From NCBI GenBank assembly GCA_029858605.1, contig JAOUET010000001.1:1-41864 (forward strand): DNA of 41,864 bases, in the 5' to 3' direction. This DNA is from Coriobacteriia bacterium. Its GTDB lineage: Bacteria > Actinomycetota > Coriobacteriia > Anaerosomatales > JAENZW01. Of this stretch, positions 22,043 to 29,741 are shown piece after piece; the first letter of the stretch is position 1; every line of letters starts with the position of its first letter. The translations under genes and the position numbers were made by a program. Under the pieces are notes generated by a model that worked only from the letters and a program-made list of their open reading frames with translations, ran no database searches and had not been told where the DNA came from.

Positions 22043-22897
22043 ATGAGCGCAGAGGGTCGCCTGCTCGTATGTGCGACGCCCATCGGAAACCTGGGCGACG
22101 TGACTCTGCGCGTCCTCGACGCACTGCGTGAGGCGGACGCTGTCGCTGCCGAAGACACGCGAGTGACGCGCAAGCTATTGTCGCGCTACGACATACATAC
22201 GCCGCTCGAGCGCTATGACGACAACACTGCCGCAGAGCGCACTCCGCGTCTCGTGGCGCGCGTTGCCGCCGGCGAGACGATCGCGCTGGTATCCGACGCA
22301 GGGACCCCGGGCATCTCGGATCCAGGTGCGGCTCTCATTCGGGCTTGCCTGGACTCAGGGCTAGACGTCGAGGTCCTTCCCGGCGCGAGTGCGATCATCG
22401 CCGCGCTCGTCGCGAGCGGCTTGCCGACACACGCGTTCTACTTCGGCGGTTTCCTGCCGAGGAAGTCGGCACAGCGGAAGCGTTTGCTGGAAGGATTGGC
22501 CTCGCTTGACGCCACGCTGCTCTTCTACGAGTCCGCTCGCCGTGTGGTGGCGACGCTCGAAGACGTGGCCGAAACGCTCCCGGGACGCTTCGTGGCCGTA
22601 GCTCGGGAGCTCACGAAGATGCACGAGGAGGTCGTGAGAGGGCCGGTCGCCGAAGTGGCGAAGGCATTCTCTGAGCGCGAAGTGAAGGGCGAGGTTGTTC
22701 TCGCGATTGGTCCATCATTGGCGGGCGAGGTCACCGAGCCGGACGTCGAAGCGATTGCCGAACGCATCGACGCTCTGGTTGTCGGGGGCTCCTCGATGAA
22801 GGACGCGGTCAGGCAGGTGGCTTCCGATACCGGCCTGCCGCGCAATCTCGTCTACGACATCGCGCACGAAAGGCGGACCGACCGGCCATCAAGGTGA
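22043..22897 (+). CDS. rsmI: 16S rRNA (cytidine(1402)-2'-O)-methyltransferase
   Basis: This SAM-dependent enzyme methylates the 2'-O of C1402 in the 16S rRNA P-site region. The 284 residues carry the tetrapyrrole-methylase fold with TPIGNLGDVTLR, AAEDTR, VSDAGTPGISDPG, then GFLPRKSAQRKRLLE and FYESARRVVATL. ATG 22043 has AAGGA eight bases upstream. It opens the housekeeping block whose order matches B. subtilis (yabC-like). It converges on the AbrB-type gene. Confidence 0.93.
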   Translation: MSAEGRLLVCATPIGNLGDVTLRVLDALREADAVAAEDTRVTRKLLSRYDIHTPLERYDDNTAAERTPRLVARVAAGETIALVSDAGTPGISDPGAALIRACLDSGLDVEVLPGASAIIAALVASGLPTHAFYFGGFLPRKSAQRKRLLEGLASLDATLLFYESARRVVATLEDVAETLPGRFVAVARELTKMHEEVVRGPVAEVAKAFSEREVKGEVVLAIGPSLAGEVTEPDVEAIAERIDALVVGGSSMKDAVRQVASDTGLPRNLVYDIAHERRTDRPSR

Positions 22898-22954
22898 TGC
22901 CGATCCGGACAGCCCTCGCGATACTGGCACCGTGACGATTCGGCCCGCGTGCGG

Positions 22955-23197
22955 CTAAGAAGTTCTGATCGTCCGCACGCAGTCCGAGCAGATCGGTCTG
23001 TCCTTGACTGTTGCGATGTCGTTGGGACTCCCGCAGATAGAGCAGACATCCTTGTGCTTCTCGAGGATGATGCGGTTTCCCTCGACCATGATCGCCATCG
23101 GGTCCTTCACGTTGATGCCGAGCGTGCGGCGAAGCTCCATGGGTATGACGATGCGGCCCAGGTCGTCGACTCGTCTTACGATTCCGGTGTCTCGCAT
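22955..23197 (-). CDS. AbrB/SpoVT-type transition regulator with zinc ribbon
   Basis: This 80-residue DNA-binding protein has an AbrB swapped-hairpin domain at the N-terminus (RDTGIVRRVDDLGRIVIPME, LRRTLGINVKD, MVEGNRIILEKHKD). A C-terminal zinc ribbon has paired CxxC motifs (VCSICG and ICSDC). ATG 23197 has AAAGGGG upstream. In Bacillus abrB also lies between rsmI (yabC) and metS, so position supports the family call. It is divergent from metG, with inverted repeat GATAC/GTATC at 23236-23253 in between, which could be its own operator. Confidence 0.88.
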   Translation of the reverse strand: MRDTGIVRRVDDLGRIVIPMELRRTLGINVKDPMAIMVEGNRIILEKHKDVCSICGSPNDIATVKDRPICSDCVRTIRTS

Positions 23198-23235
23198 GAC
23201 AGCCCCTTTCACCATCGCTCGAACCAAGCCGCTAC

Positions 23236-23253
23236 GATACGAAAAGCGGTATC
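23236..23253. promoter_or_regulatory. Inverted repeat between divergent abrB-like gene and metG
   Basis: GATAC and GTATC flank GAAAAGCG at the divergent start region. It could be an operator for the AbrB-like protein or chance. There is no binding evidence. Confidence 0.3.
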
Positions 23254-23314
23254 ATCGCGACGGAGTGCAACCAGACACTGCCAAGATTACCCAATTGACG
23301 GAGTCTCGTAACGC

Positions 23315-24868
23315 ATGAGCAGGCAGTCGTTCTACCTGACCACACCTATCTACTACGTGAACGCGGTACCCCACCTGGGTACCGCGTACACAACCGTCGC
23401 GTGCGATGCACTCGCTCGCTATCGGCGGATGACCGGACACGACACCTTCTTCTTGACCGGTCTCGACGAGCACGGCCAGAAGGTGGCTCAGGCGGCCGAG
23501 GAGAATGGCATGAGCCCCCAGGAGTGGTGCGACTCGATCGCGCCACGGTACCGCGAGGTCTGGGAGATGCTCCGCATCTCGAACGACGATTTCATCCGCA
23601 CGACTCAGGAGCGCCACAAGCGCGGCGTGCAGGCCTTCTGGCAGAAGCTCCACGACGACGGGTATCTGTACCAGGGTCACTACGAGGGCTGGTACTGCGT
23701 GCCGGATGAGACCTATTGGGCCGAGGGCCAGCTCGTCGACGGCAAGTGTCCTACCTGTGGTCGCGATGTCGACTTCATCCGAGAAGACAACTGGTTCTTC
23801 AAGCTCTCCGAGTTCCAGGACGAGCTACTCGCCCTATACGAGGAGCGGCCGCAGTTCGTTCGGCCCGAGAAGCGTCGCAACGAGGTCGTCTCCTTCGTCA
23901 AGTCGGGTTTGAAGGACTTGTCGATCTCGCGCACGACTTTCTCTTGGGGCGTGCCGCTGCCGTTCGCCGAGAATCATGTGACCTACGTCTGGATCGATGC
24001 TCTGCTCAACTACGTCACCGCGGTGGGCTACGGCGATCCAGAGAAGGAGATCCAGTTCGAACGACGCTGGCCCGCACAGGTCCACTTCGTCGGCAAAGAC
24101 ATCATTCGTTTCCACTGCGTGATCTGGCCGGCCATGCTCATGGCCGCCGGTCTTCCTTTGCCGGAGATGGTGTTCGCACATGGCTTCCTGCTCACCAAGG
24201 GCGAGAAGATGAGCAAGTCCAAGGGCAACGTGATGTCCCCCCAAGATCTGGTGGAGCGCTTCGGCGTGGACGCCTACCGCTACTACTTCCTGCGCGACGT
24301 GCGCTTCGGCGAGGACGGTTCTATCTCACTGGAGTCCATGGTCCAGCGATACAACGGGGATCTCGCAAACGATTGGGGCAACCTGTGTTCGCGCCTGTTC
24401 AACATGACCGAGAAGTACGTCTCAGGCGTAGTCCCGGCTCCGCCGACAGGTCCGCCCACCGACGCCGATGCGACGCTTCGGGCCCTCGCCGGCTTCCTTC
24501 CCGAGAAGTACGAAGCGGCGATGGAGAAGCTCGACTACGGCGCCGCGCTGGAAGCCACATGGGACCTCATCAAGGACGCAAACCGCTATATCGAGCAGGA
24601 AGCACCGTGGAACTTGGCGAAGGACGAGTCAAAGCGGGCGCGACTCGAGACGGTTCTGTTCAACGCGCTTGAAGCGGTGCGGATAGCCGCACTCTTCTGT
24701 GCCCCTGTTATGCCGGACACTTCGGCAGAGGTTTGGGCGCGGCTCGGTCTCGGGGACATACACGACGTCTTCGACATCGCGGCCGAGGGAGAGTGGGGCA
24801 GACTGCCCCAAGGAAGCCGCGTGACGAAAGGCGAACCGCTGTTTCCGCGCATATATGAGGACGTGTAG
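23315..24868 (+). CDS. metG: Methionyl-tRNA synthetase
   Basis: This class I synthetase charges tRNA-Met. It has 517 residues. The HIGH-box is HLGT (20-23), KMSKS lies at 298-302, and the zinc knuckle region reads WYCVPDETYWAEGQ then CPTCG. The anticodon-binding domain (SLESMVQRYNGDLANDWGNL) follows. It lacks the C-terminal EMAP/dimer domain found in longer MetG proteins. A perfect 11-bp inverted repeat sits over codons 16-25 (see the repeat feature). The start has a weak GACGGAG upstream. tatD follows 30 bp downstream, as in many bacteria. Confidence 0.97.
   Translation: MSRQSFYLTTPIYYVNAVPHLGTAYTTVACDALARYRRMTGHDTFFLTGLDEHGQKVAQAAEENGMSPQEWCDSIAPRYREVWEMLRISNDDFIRTTQERHKRGVQAFWQKLHDDGYLYQGHYEGWYCVPDETYWAEGQLVDGKCPTCGRDVDFIREDNWFFKLSEFQDELLALYEERPQFVRPEKRRNEVVSFVKSGLKDLSISRTTFSWGVPLPFAENHVTYVWIDALLNYVTAVGYGDPEKEIQFERRWPAQVHFVGKDIIRFHCVIWPAMLMAAGLPLPEMVFAHGFLLTKGEKMSKSKGNVMSPQDLVERFGVDAYRYYFLRDVRFGEDGSISLESMVQRYNGDLANDWGNLCSRLFNMTEKYVSGVVPAPPTGPPTDADATLRALAGFLPEKYEAAMEKLDYGAALEATWDLIKDANRYIEQEAPWNLAKDESKRARLETVLFNALEAVRIAALFCAPVMPDTSAEVWARLGLGDIHDVFDIAAEGEWGRLPQGSRVTKGEPLFPRIYEDV
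23361..23387 (+). repeat. Perfect 11-bp hairpin inside the 5' end of metG
   Basis: ACGCGGTACCC and GGGTACCGCGT flank a CACCT loop within codons for NAVPHLGTAY, about 46 bases after the start codon. If folded in the mRNA it would be very stable. It may be an effect of codon choice around the HIGH box. Confidence 0.6.
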
Positions 24869-24898
24869 GGGTCGGGATCGCACGACAAGGAGAACCGG

Positions 24899-25765
24899 AT
24901 GCGCAAAGGACCCGCCGAACTGCCCAGCCTCGGTGCCCAGATCGCCGATACCCATGCTCATCTCGTCATGTTGGACGATCCTGCGGGTGCACTCGAGCGC
25001 TCGACTACGGCCGGCGTCATGTTCATCGTTTCCGTTGCCGATGCAACCGAGAGTCCGGCTGCCACATACGGTGCTTTGCCGAAATGGCACGAGGAGGCAC
25101 AACGGCGCCTCGACCAGTGGGCGATCCCTCACGGCGAGCCGCCGGCCGTGCGCATCGTCATCGGTGTGCATCCACACAACGCCAACGATTTCGATGACGA
25201 GGCGGTGGAGGCGATCGCCACATATGCAAAGGATCCGCGAACTGTCGGCCTCGGGGAGATCGGCATCGATCTCTACTACGAGCATTCGCCGGCGGAGGTG
25301 CAGACCGAGGTCTTCCGCACGCAGCTGGCGATGGCTCACGAGTTGGACCTGCCTGCCGTGGTGCATCTTCGAGACGCATTCGAACAGGGAATCGCGGTTC
25401 TTCAGGACGTGGGATTGCCGAAGGCGGGCTGTGTGCTGCACTGTTTCACGGGTGACCGGGACATGATGGAGAGACTCGTCGATCTCGGTTGCCACGTGTC
25501 GTTCCCCGGTGTCGTCACCTTCCAGAAGGCCGATGCGCTGCGCGAAGCGGCCGCAGCGGTCCCGCTGGACAGGCTGCTTGTCGAGACGGACGCTCCTTTC
25601 CTGGCCCCGGTCCCGTTCCGAGGGAAGACGAACGAGCCGGCCTGGGCCACGTTCACGGTTGAGACGATCGCGAACCTTCGCAGCGAAGACACCGTGGATG
25701 TCGCAAAAGCCACGATCGGCAACGCACGTCGCCTGTTCAAGGACCCGGTTCCAAAGGGGGCCTAG
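24899..25765 (+). CDS. tatD: TatD-family metal-dependent hydrolase
   Basis: This is a DNase/metal hydrolase of the TatD TIM-barrel family, 288 residues. Metal ligands appear in IADTHAHL, VGLGEIGID, VLHCFTG and LLVETDAPFLAPVPFRGKTN, the last also carrying the family substrate arginine. GVHPH completes the first metal site. AAGGAG lies seven bases before the ATG. The position after metG matches yabD in Bacillus. TatD enzymes are linked to DNA repair and D-tyrosyl-tRNA metabolism; the substrate here is not shown by the sequence. Confidence 0.92.
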   Translation: MRKGPAELPSLGAQIADTHAHLVMLDDPAGALERSTTAGVMFIVSVADATESPAATYGALPKWHEEAQRRLDQWAIPHGEPPAVRIVIGVHPHNANDFDDEAVEAIATYAKDPRTVGLGEIGIDLYYEHSPAEVQTEVFRTQLAMAHELDLPAVVHLRDAFEQGIAVLQDVGLPKAGCVLHCFTGDRDMMERLVDLGCHVSFPGVVTFQKADALREAAAAVPLDRLLVETDAPFLAPVPFRGKTNEPAWATFTVETIANLRSEDTVDVAKATIGNARRLFKDPVPKGA

Positions 25766-25768
25766 TCG

Positions 25769-26386
25769 ATGGCGGACGATCCCCGTTCGCGCCCCGAGAC
25801 CCCCCTTGTCGTTTGCATTGCCGGCAGCCCGAGACGCCATGGCAACAGCGAGCAGATGCTCGATGCTTGCATTCGCGGCATCGAAGCCGCGGGCGGGGTG
25901 GCGGAGCGGATCGCGGTTGTCGAATACGGGATCAAGCCTTGTCAGGGCTGCAACGCCTGCTCGCTTACGGGTGAATGCGTAGTCCGCGACCGAATGCGAG
26001 AGATCTACCCGCGGCTGGACGCAGCTGACGCCATCGTGGTCGCGTCGCCTGTCTACTTCGCCACTGTGCCCGCCGTTCTCAAGGCGCTCTACGACAGGTG
26101 TCAGCCGTATTGGGCGCGCATCCACGTGCTGAAGGAGCCGCCCGCAGGTCCCAAGCGCCCGGGTGCGCTCCTTCTCGTTCGTGGTGGGGGTGACTCATTC
26201 GGATTCCAGGCGGCCGTCTACACGACGAAGAGCGTGTTCGCGGTACTCGGAGTCGAATGTGTCGAGCAGGTCAAGGTCGAGGGGCCGGACTCGCCGAGCG
26301 ACATCGGCAGACATCCTGATGCGTTGATGCGGGCAGAGGAAGTGGGGCGGAGCATCGTTGCGAGGGTCAGGGGGGTGGGAGGTTAG
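25769..26386 (+). CDS. Flavodoxin-fold NAD(P)H:FMN reductase / iron-sulfur flavoprotein
   Basis: The 205-residue protein has the FMN-binding start (VVCIAGSPRRHGNSEQML) and the cysteine cluster KPCQGCNACSLTGECVV of archaeal/clostridial iron-sulfur flavoproteins. The segment IVVASPVYFATVPAVLKALYDRCQPYW follows. It overlaps the tatD operon by only a 3-bp gap. In B. subtilis the rnmV gene sits at about this point, so this gene replaces it. The redox partner is unknown; the NfnAB-like genes further down may be relevant. Confidence 0.82.
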   Translation: MADDPRSRPETPLVVCIAGSPRRHGNSEQMLDACIRGIEAAGGVAERIAVVEYGIKPCQGCNACSLTGECVVRDRMREIYPRLDAADAIVVASPVYFATVPAVLKALYDRCQPYWARIHVLKEPPAGPKRPGALLLVRGGGDSFGFQAAVYTTKSVFAVLGVECVEQVKVEGPDSPSDIGRHPDALMRAEEVGRSIVARVRGVGG

Positions 26387-26444
26387 GCCCGACTCCTACG
26401 GCCGTCGCTCGACCCGCCATGCCGTACCGTGGCGAAGTGCGGGT

Positions 26445-26474
26445 TTGGTGAGCGATTCCGCCTTGGGCTATAAT
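26445..26474 (+). promoter_or_regulatory. Promoter of the yabE-like gene
   Basis: TATAAT (26469-26474) is a perfect -10. A weak -35 TTGGTG (26445-26450) lies 18 bp upstream. The start codon of the yabE-like gene is about 48 bases further on. Confidence 0.55.
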
Positions 26475-26521
26475 CTCGTTCCGTCACGTTGACGCATCGT
26501 TGACGACCATGAGAGGGGAGC

Positions 26522-27568
26522 ATGGAGCGACAGCCGGCTGGCCCGGCGCGATTCCTGAGACCCCAGTACATAGTCACAGTTCTCATCGCAGCAGCTATCA
26601 TCGTCCTGAGCGTTGCCGGATTCGTGGGGGCCCAAAAGGCGGTGACCGTCGTCGTTGACGGCGAGTCCCGTTCCGTGAACACACAGTCGAACACCGTCGC
26701 CGCGCTCCTGGCGGAAGCCGGGATCGCGGTTGGCGATGGCGATGTCGTGAACCCACCGCTCGAGGCGGAGCTCTCCGACGGCATGACTGTCGTGGTTCGC
26801 TATGCCACGCCCGTCGTGCTGAGCCTGCAGGGCGGAGACGTGGAAGTCTCAGTGGTTGGCGACACTGTTGCGGACGCTCTGGTTGCCGCGGGCCTCGATC
26901 CGTCATGCGGCACCGTGACCGAGCCGTGCCTCGACGCACCGCTCTCGCCTGGCATGGTCGTGCGGGTCAGCGATGTCTTCGTGCGAGTACAGCAGGAAGA
27001 GGTCGAGATTCCCTTTGAGACCACGGCGAAGGACGACGACACGATGAGTCAGGGGTCCCGAAGCGTCGTTACCGAGGGTGCCCCCGGCAAGATTCTCCGT
27101 GTATATCGCGTTCTGGTGACGAACGGCGTGGAAGGCCCGCGCACGCTGACTGCTGAAGAGATCGTGCTCGAACCGGTCGACGAGGTCGTCGCCGTCGGCA
27201 CGAAGCGCGCTTCGAGTCATCTGGTGGCCTCTCGCAGTGGGTCGAGTTCATCGAGCTCGGCGGCTAAGAGTGCGACTGCGCCGACGTCGGGAAAGACCAT
27301 GCGTGTCGCGACGACCGCCTACGCTCCCGGTGTCGGCGGAGTCGGTTGGCGTACCGCGACGGGCATGAAGGCGGGATACGGAATCGCCGCAGTCGACCCC
27401 AGCGTGATCCCGCTTGGGACGCGAATGTACGTGCCTGGCTACGGCTACGCGCTGGCGGCTGACACCGGCGGCGCGATTGTCGGCAATCGAGTCGACCTTT
27501 GCTTTGACACGGCTGCCGAAGCGTATGCGTGGGGTCGCCGAACGGTGACCATCACTATCCTCCCCTAG
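26522..27568 (+). CDS. YabE-like cell-wall hydrolase (DUF348 x2, G5, 3D domain)
   Basis: This 348-residue envelope protein has an N-terminal transmembrane anchor (YIVTVLIAAAIIVLSVAGFVG), then two DUF348 repeats (VVDGESRSVNTQSNTVAALL; EVSVVGDTVADALVAAGL). A G5 domain follows (VQQEEVEIPFETTAKDDDTM to the region before the linker). The C-terminal 3D domain has GIAAVDPSVIPLGTRMYVPG, ALAADTGGAIVGNRVDLCF and the Asp residues of the lytic-transglycosylase-like catalytic site. Bacillus yabE is the positional counterpart. It is likely a secreted or surface murein hydrolase involved in cell-wall turnover. Confidence 0.9.
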   Translation: MERQPAGPARFLRPQYIVTVLIAAAIIVLSVAGFVGAQKAVTVVVDGESRSVNTQSNTVAALLAEAGIAVGDGDVVNPPLEAELSDGMTVVVRYATPVVLSLQGGDVEVSVVGDTVADALVAAGLDPSCGTVTEPCLDAPLSPGMVVRVSDVFVRVQQEEVEIPFETTAKDDDTMSQGSRSVVTEGAPGKILRVYRVLVTNGVEGPRTLTAEEIVLEPVDEVVAVGTKRASSHLVASRSGSSSSSSAAKSATAPTSGKTMRVATTAYAPGVGGVGWRTATGMKAGYGIAAVDPSVIPLGTRMYVPGYGYALAADTGGAIVGNRVDLCFDTAAEAYAWGRRTVTITILP

Positions 27569-27576
27569 GGAGGGCC

Positions 27577-28440
27577 GTGACGTATTCACGACTGGCGTCG
27601 CCTCGCGCGACGATCGACCTGCTTTCAGCGCACGGCCTTCACACGCGGAAGTCTCTCGGGCAGCACTTTCTGGTAGACGACAACGTCGTAGGCCGCATAC
27701 TCAGGCTTGCAGGATTGTCGGGAGACGAAGTCGTTGTCGAGGTGGGGCCCGGAATCGGCACTCTCACCGTTGCCCTTTGCGAGGCGGCACGGAGGGTCGT
27801 GGCCATCGAGTGCGACCCCAGATTCGCGAGCTTACTTGCGAGCGAGGTGCGATCCGATGCTCTGCACGTGATAGAGGGTGACGCACTAGACGTCGATCCT
27901 TCGGCGATCTGCGAACCCTTCGGCGAACCGGACGCGCTGGTCGCGAATCTCCCTTATTCGGTTGCGGCCACGCTCGTCCTGCAGTACCTGGAGACCCTCC
28001 CGTCATTGCGGTACGCCGTCGTCATGGTTCAGGCGGAGGTCGCCGATCGGATGTCGGCCGAGCCGAACACAAAGGCCTACGGAGCGTACACGGTCAAACT
28101 GCATCTACGCGCGCAGCCGAAGACGCGCTTCGCTGTTTCGCGATCCTGTTTCCTGCCGCCTCCACGAGTGGATTCGGCAGTGCTGCGCCTGGAGAGGCGC
28201 CAGGACGCGGAGGCGCCGCAGACGATCGCCGCTGCTTCCAGAATGGCCGAAGCAGCATTCGCTCAGCGCCGTAAAACGGTCCGCAACTCGCTCAAGGCCT
28301 GCTTCCGCACGGACATCGGGAGGGTAGATGCCGTGTTGTCGTCCGCCGGCATCGACGGATCGAGGCGAGCGGAAGCACTTCGCGTCGCCGAGTTTGTCGC
28401 CCTTGGTCGCGAAGCACTTGAATTAGGCCTTCTACCTTGA
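27577..28440 (+). CDS. rsmA: 16S rRNA dimethyladenosine transferase
   Basis: This enzyme (also called KsgA) dimethylates A1518 and A1519 of 16S rRNA. The 287 residues contain the start KSLGQHFLVDDNVV, the SAM motif VVEVGPGIGTLT, ECDPRF, DALDVD and the catalytic NLPYSVA. The C-terminal PPRVDSAVL and QRRKTVRNSLKA segments match the family. GTG 27577 has GGGAGGG upstream, which overlaps the stop of the yabE-like gene. The -35 of the veg promoter overlaps its own stop codon. Confidence 0.97.
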   Translation: MTYSRLASPRATIDLLSAHGLHTRKSLGQHFLVDDNVVGRILRLAGLSGDEVVVEVGPGIGTLTVALCEAARRVVAIECDPRFASLLASEVRSDALHVIEGDALDVDPSAICEPFGEPDALVANLPYSVAATLVLQYLETLPSLRYAVVMVQAEVADRMSAEPNTKAYGAYTVKLHLRAQPKTRFAVSRSCFLPPPRVDSAVLRLERRQDAEAPQTIAAASRMAEAAFAQRRKTVRNSLKACFRTDIGRVDAVLSSAGIDGSRRAEALRVAEFVALGREALELGLLP

Positions 28441-28465
28441 GTTTTGTCGATTCTTGACGTATACT
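28437..28465 (+). promoter_or_regulatory. Strong promoter of veg overlapping the rsmA stop
   Basis: TTGAGT (28437-28442, 4/6) and TATACT (28460-28465, 5/6) are separated by exactly 17 bp. The AAGGAGGAG ribosome site of veg follows 17 bases later. This is reminiscent of the well-known strong veg promoter of B. subtilis, but it reads here through the rsmA stop codon. Confidence 0.75.
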
Positions 28466-28493
28466 ACTTCGTTGGACCTTGAAGGAGGAGTAT

Positions 28494-28775
28494 ATGAATC
28501 TTCAGAGTCAGCACGAGGTCGTGGGGCGGATTCGCAGTGACCTCGAGGCGCTGATGGGAACCCGCATGCGCTTGCGGGCGAACATGGGTCGCTCGAAGAT
28601 AGTCGAGCGAGAAGGCATCTTGGAACAGACCCATCCCAGCTTGTTTGTGGTGAAGGTGGATGAGAAGCGGAATCGAAAGGCTCGTGTGTCCTATAGCTAT
28701 GTGGATGTTCTGACGGGAACCGTCGAACTGAGCCACTGCGAGAGCGGAGAGAATCTCCTGCCCTGGCTCAACTAG
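28494..28775 (+). CDS. veg: Veg family protein
   Basis: This 93-residue small protein matches Bacillus Veg: GTRMRLRANMGRSKIVEREG, LEQTHPSLFVV, KARVSYSYVDVLTGTVEL. Veg is linked to biofilm control in B. subtilis. The ATG at 28494 is five bases after AAGGAGGAG, and TTG 28479 upstream is not needed. A short hairpin terminator follows. It has an independent strong promoter and terminator, so it is probably a short monocistronic unit. Confidence 0.93.
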   Translation: MNLQSQHEVVGRIRSDLEALMGTRMRLRANMGRSKIVEREGILEQTHPSLFVVKVDEKRNRKARVSYSYVDVLTGTVELSHCESGENLLPWLN

Positions 28776-28802
28776 CCCGGGCGAAGACAGCAGTCAACCT
28801 GA

Positions 28803-28826
28803 ACGCGGGGCCTTCTGGCCCCGCGT
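28803..28826 (+). terminator. Hairpin terminator after veg
   Basis: A perfect 10-bp GC-rich stem (28803-28812 with 28817-28826) with loop TTCT lies 28 bases after the stop. It is followed by CGCG, with no T tract. Confidence 0.65.
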
Positions 28827-28850
28827 CGCGTATGGAGGGAAACGACCGAA

Positions 28851-29741
28851 GTGGCCGAAGCAGTCGTCGTCGAAGCTCCCGCGAAGGTGAATCTCTACCT
28901 CGGTGTGGGGCCGCGACGGGGCGACGGGTATCACGATCTCACTACTGTCTTCCAGACTGTAGAACTCAGCGATCGCGTCACGATCGAACCCGCAGAGAGT
29001 CTGGAGTTCGAGTGCGACGTCGACCTGGGGATTGCCGATTCCGAAAACCTGGCCGTCCGGGCGGCTCTGGCGTTTGCGGCAGTGTGTGGCAGACATCCGG
29101 CCGTACGCGTGAGCCTGCGAAAACAGATTCCGGCGGGTGCGGGACTAGCAGGGGGCAGTTCCGATGCTGCAGCCGTGATCGCCGGACTGGCGGAGATGTG
29201 GGAGATGGACACCTCAGACGCCCATCTGAGGACGACTGCTGCAGCCTTGGGCTCCGACGTGCCATTCTTCCTTTCCGGTGGCACGTCCCTATACACCGGC
29301 CGCGGAGATGAGTTTGCGGCGCGAGTGCCCTTCGTCCCTCTCGACATCGTATTGGTGTACGTGGGCGTGCCGGTTGCAACTCAGGAGGCCTATTCCGCCT
29401 TCGACTCGTTCCCGCACACGCCGACGCCCGGTCCGGAGGCACTGGTTGCGGCGTGCGCATCTGGTGACCCAGCGAGGGTCGCCGCGACCCTCTACAACAA
29501 CATGACGGACGCATCTGTGGGGCTGGTTGCGGGTATCGCGGAAACGCTAGCATGGTGCCAGCGCGAGAAGGGCGTGCTCGGCGCGGCCATGGCAGGGAGC
29601 GGCTCTGCGGTGTTCGCCGTATGCGCATCCGCGGAGTCGGCCGAGGAAGTCGCAGTCCACGCTTCTCGTCGCGGTTGGTGGTCTTGCGCGACGAAGGCTA
29701 TCGAACGCGGAGTCACGCTAGGTCTCGAGGAGGCTTCGTGA
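28851..29741 (+). CDS. ispE: 4-diphosphocytidyl-2-C-methyl-D-erythritol kinase
   Basis: This GHMP kinase of the MEP isoprenoid pathway has 296 residues. The start APAKVNLYLGVGPRRGDGYH and the ATP loop PAGAGLAGGSSDAAA are diagnostic, as is the GSDVPFF segment. The C-terminal GSGSAVFAV completes the GHMP fold. GTG 28851 is 11 bases after GGAGGG, a slightly long spacing. It overlaps the next gene by 4 bp (GTGA). Position matches ispE after veg in B. subtilis. Confidence 0.96.
   Translation: MAEAVVVEAPAKVNLYLGVGPRRGDGYHDLTTVFQTVELSDRVTIEPAESLEFECDVDLGIADSENLAVRAALAFAAVCGRHPAVRVSLRKQIPAGAGLAGGSSDAAAVIAGLAEMWEMDTSDAHLRTTAAALGSDVPFFLSGGTSLYTGRGDEFAARVPFVPLDIVLVYVGVPVATQEAYSAFDSFPHTPTPGPEALVAACASGDPARVAATLYNNMTDASVGLVAGIAETLAWCQREKGVLGAAMAGSGSAVFAVCASAESAEEVAVHASRRGWWSCATKAIERGVTLGLEEAS

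Noticed and set aside
24629..26125. Long minus-strand frame opposite metG/tatD, about 498 codons
   Set aside because: It overlaps three well-supported genes and has shadow-type composition.
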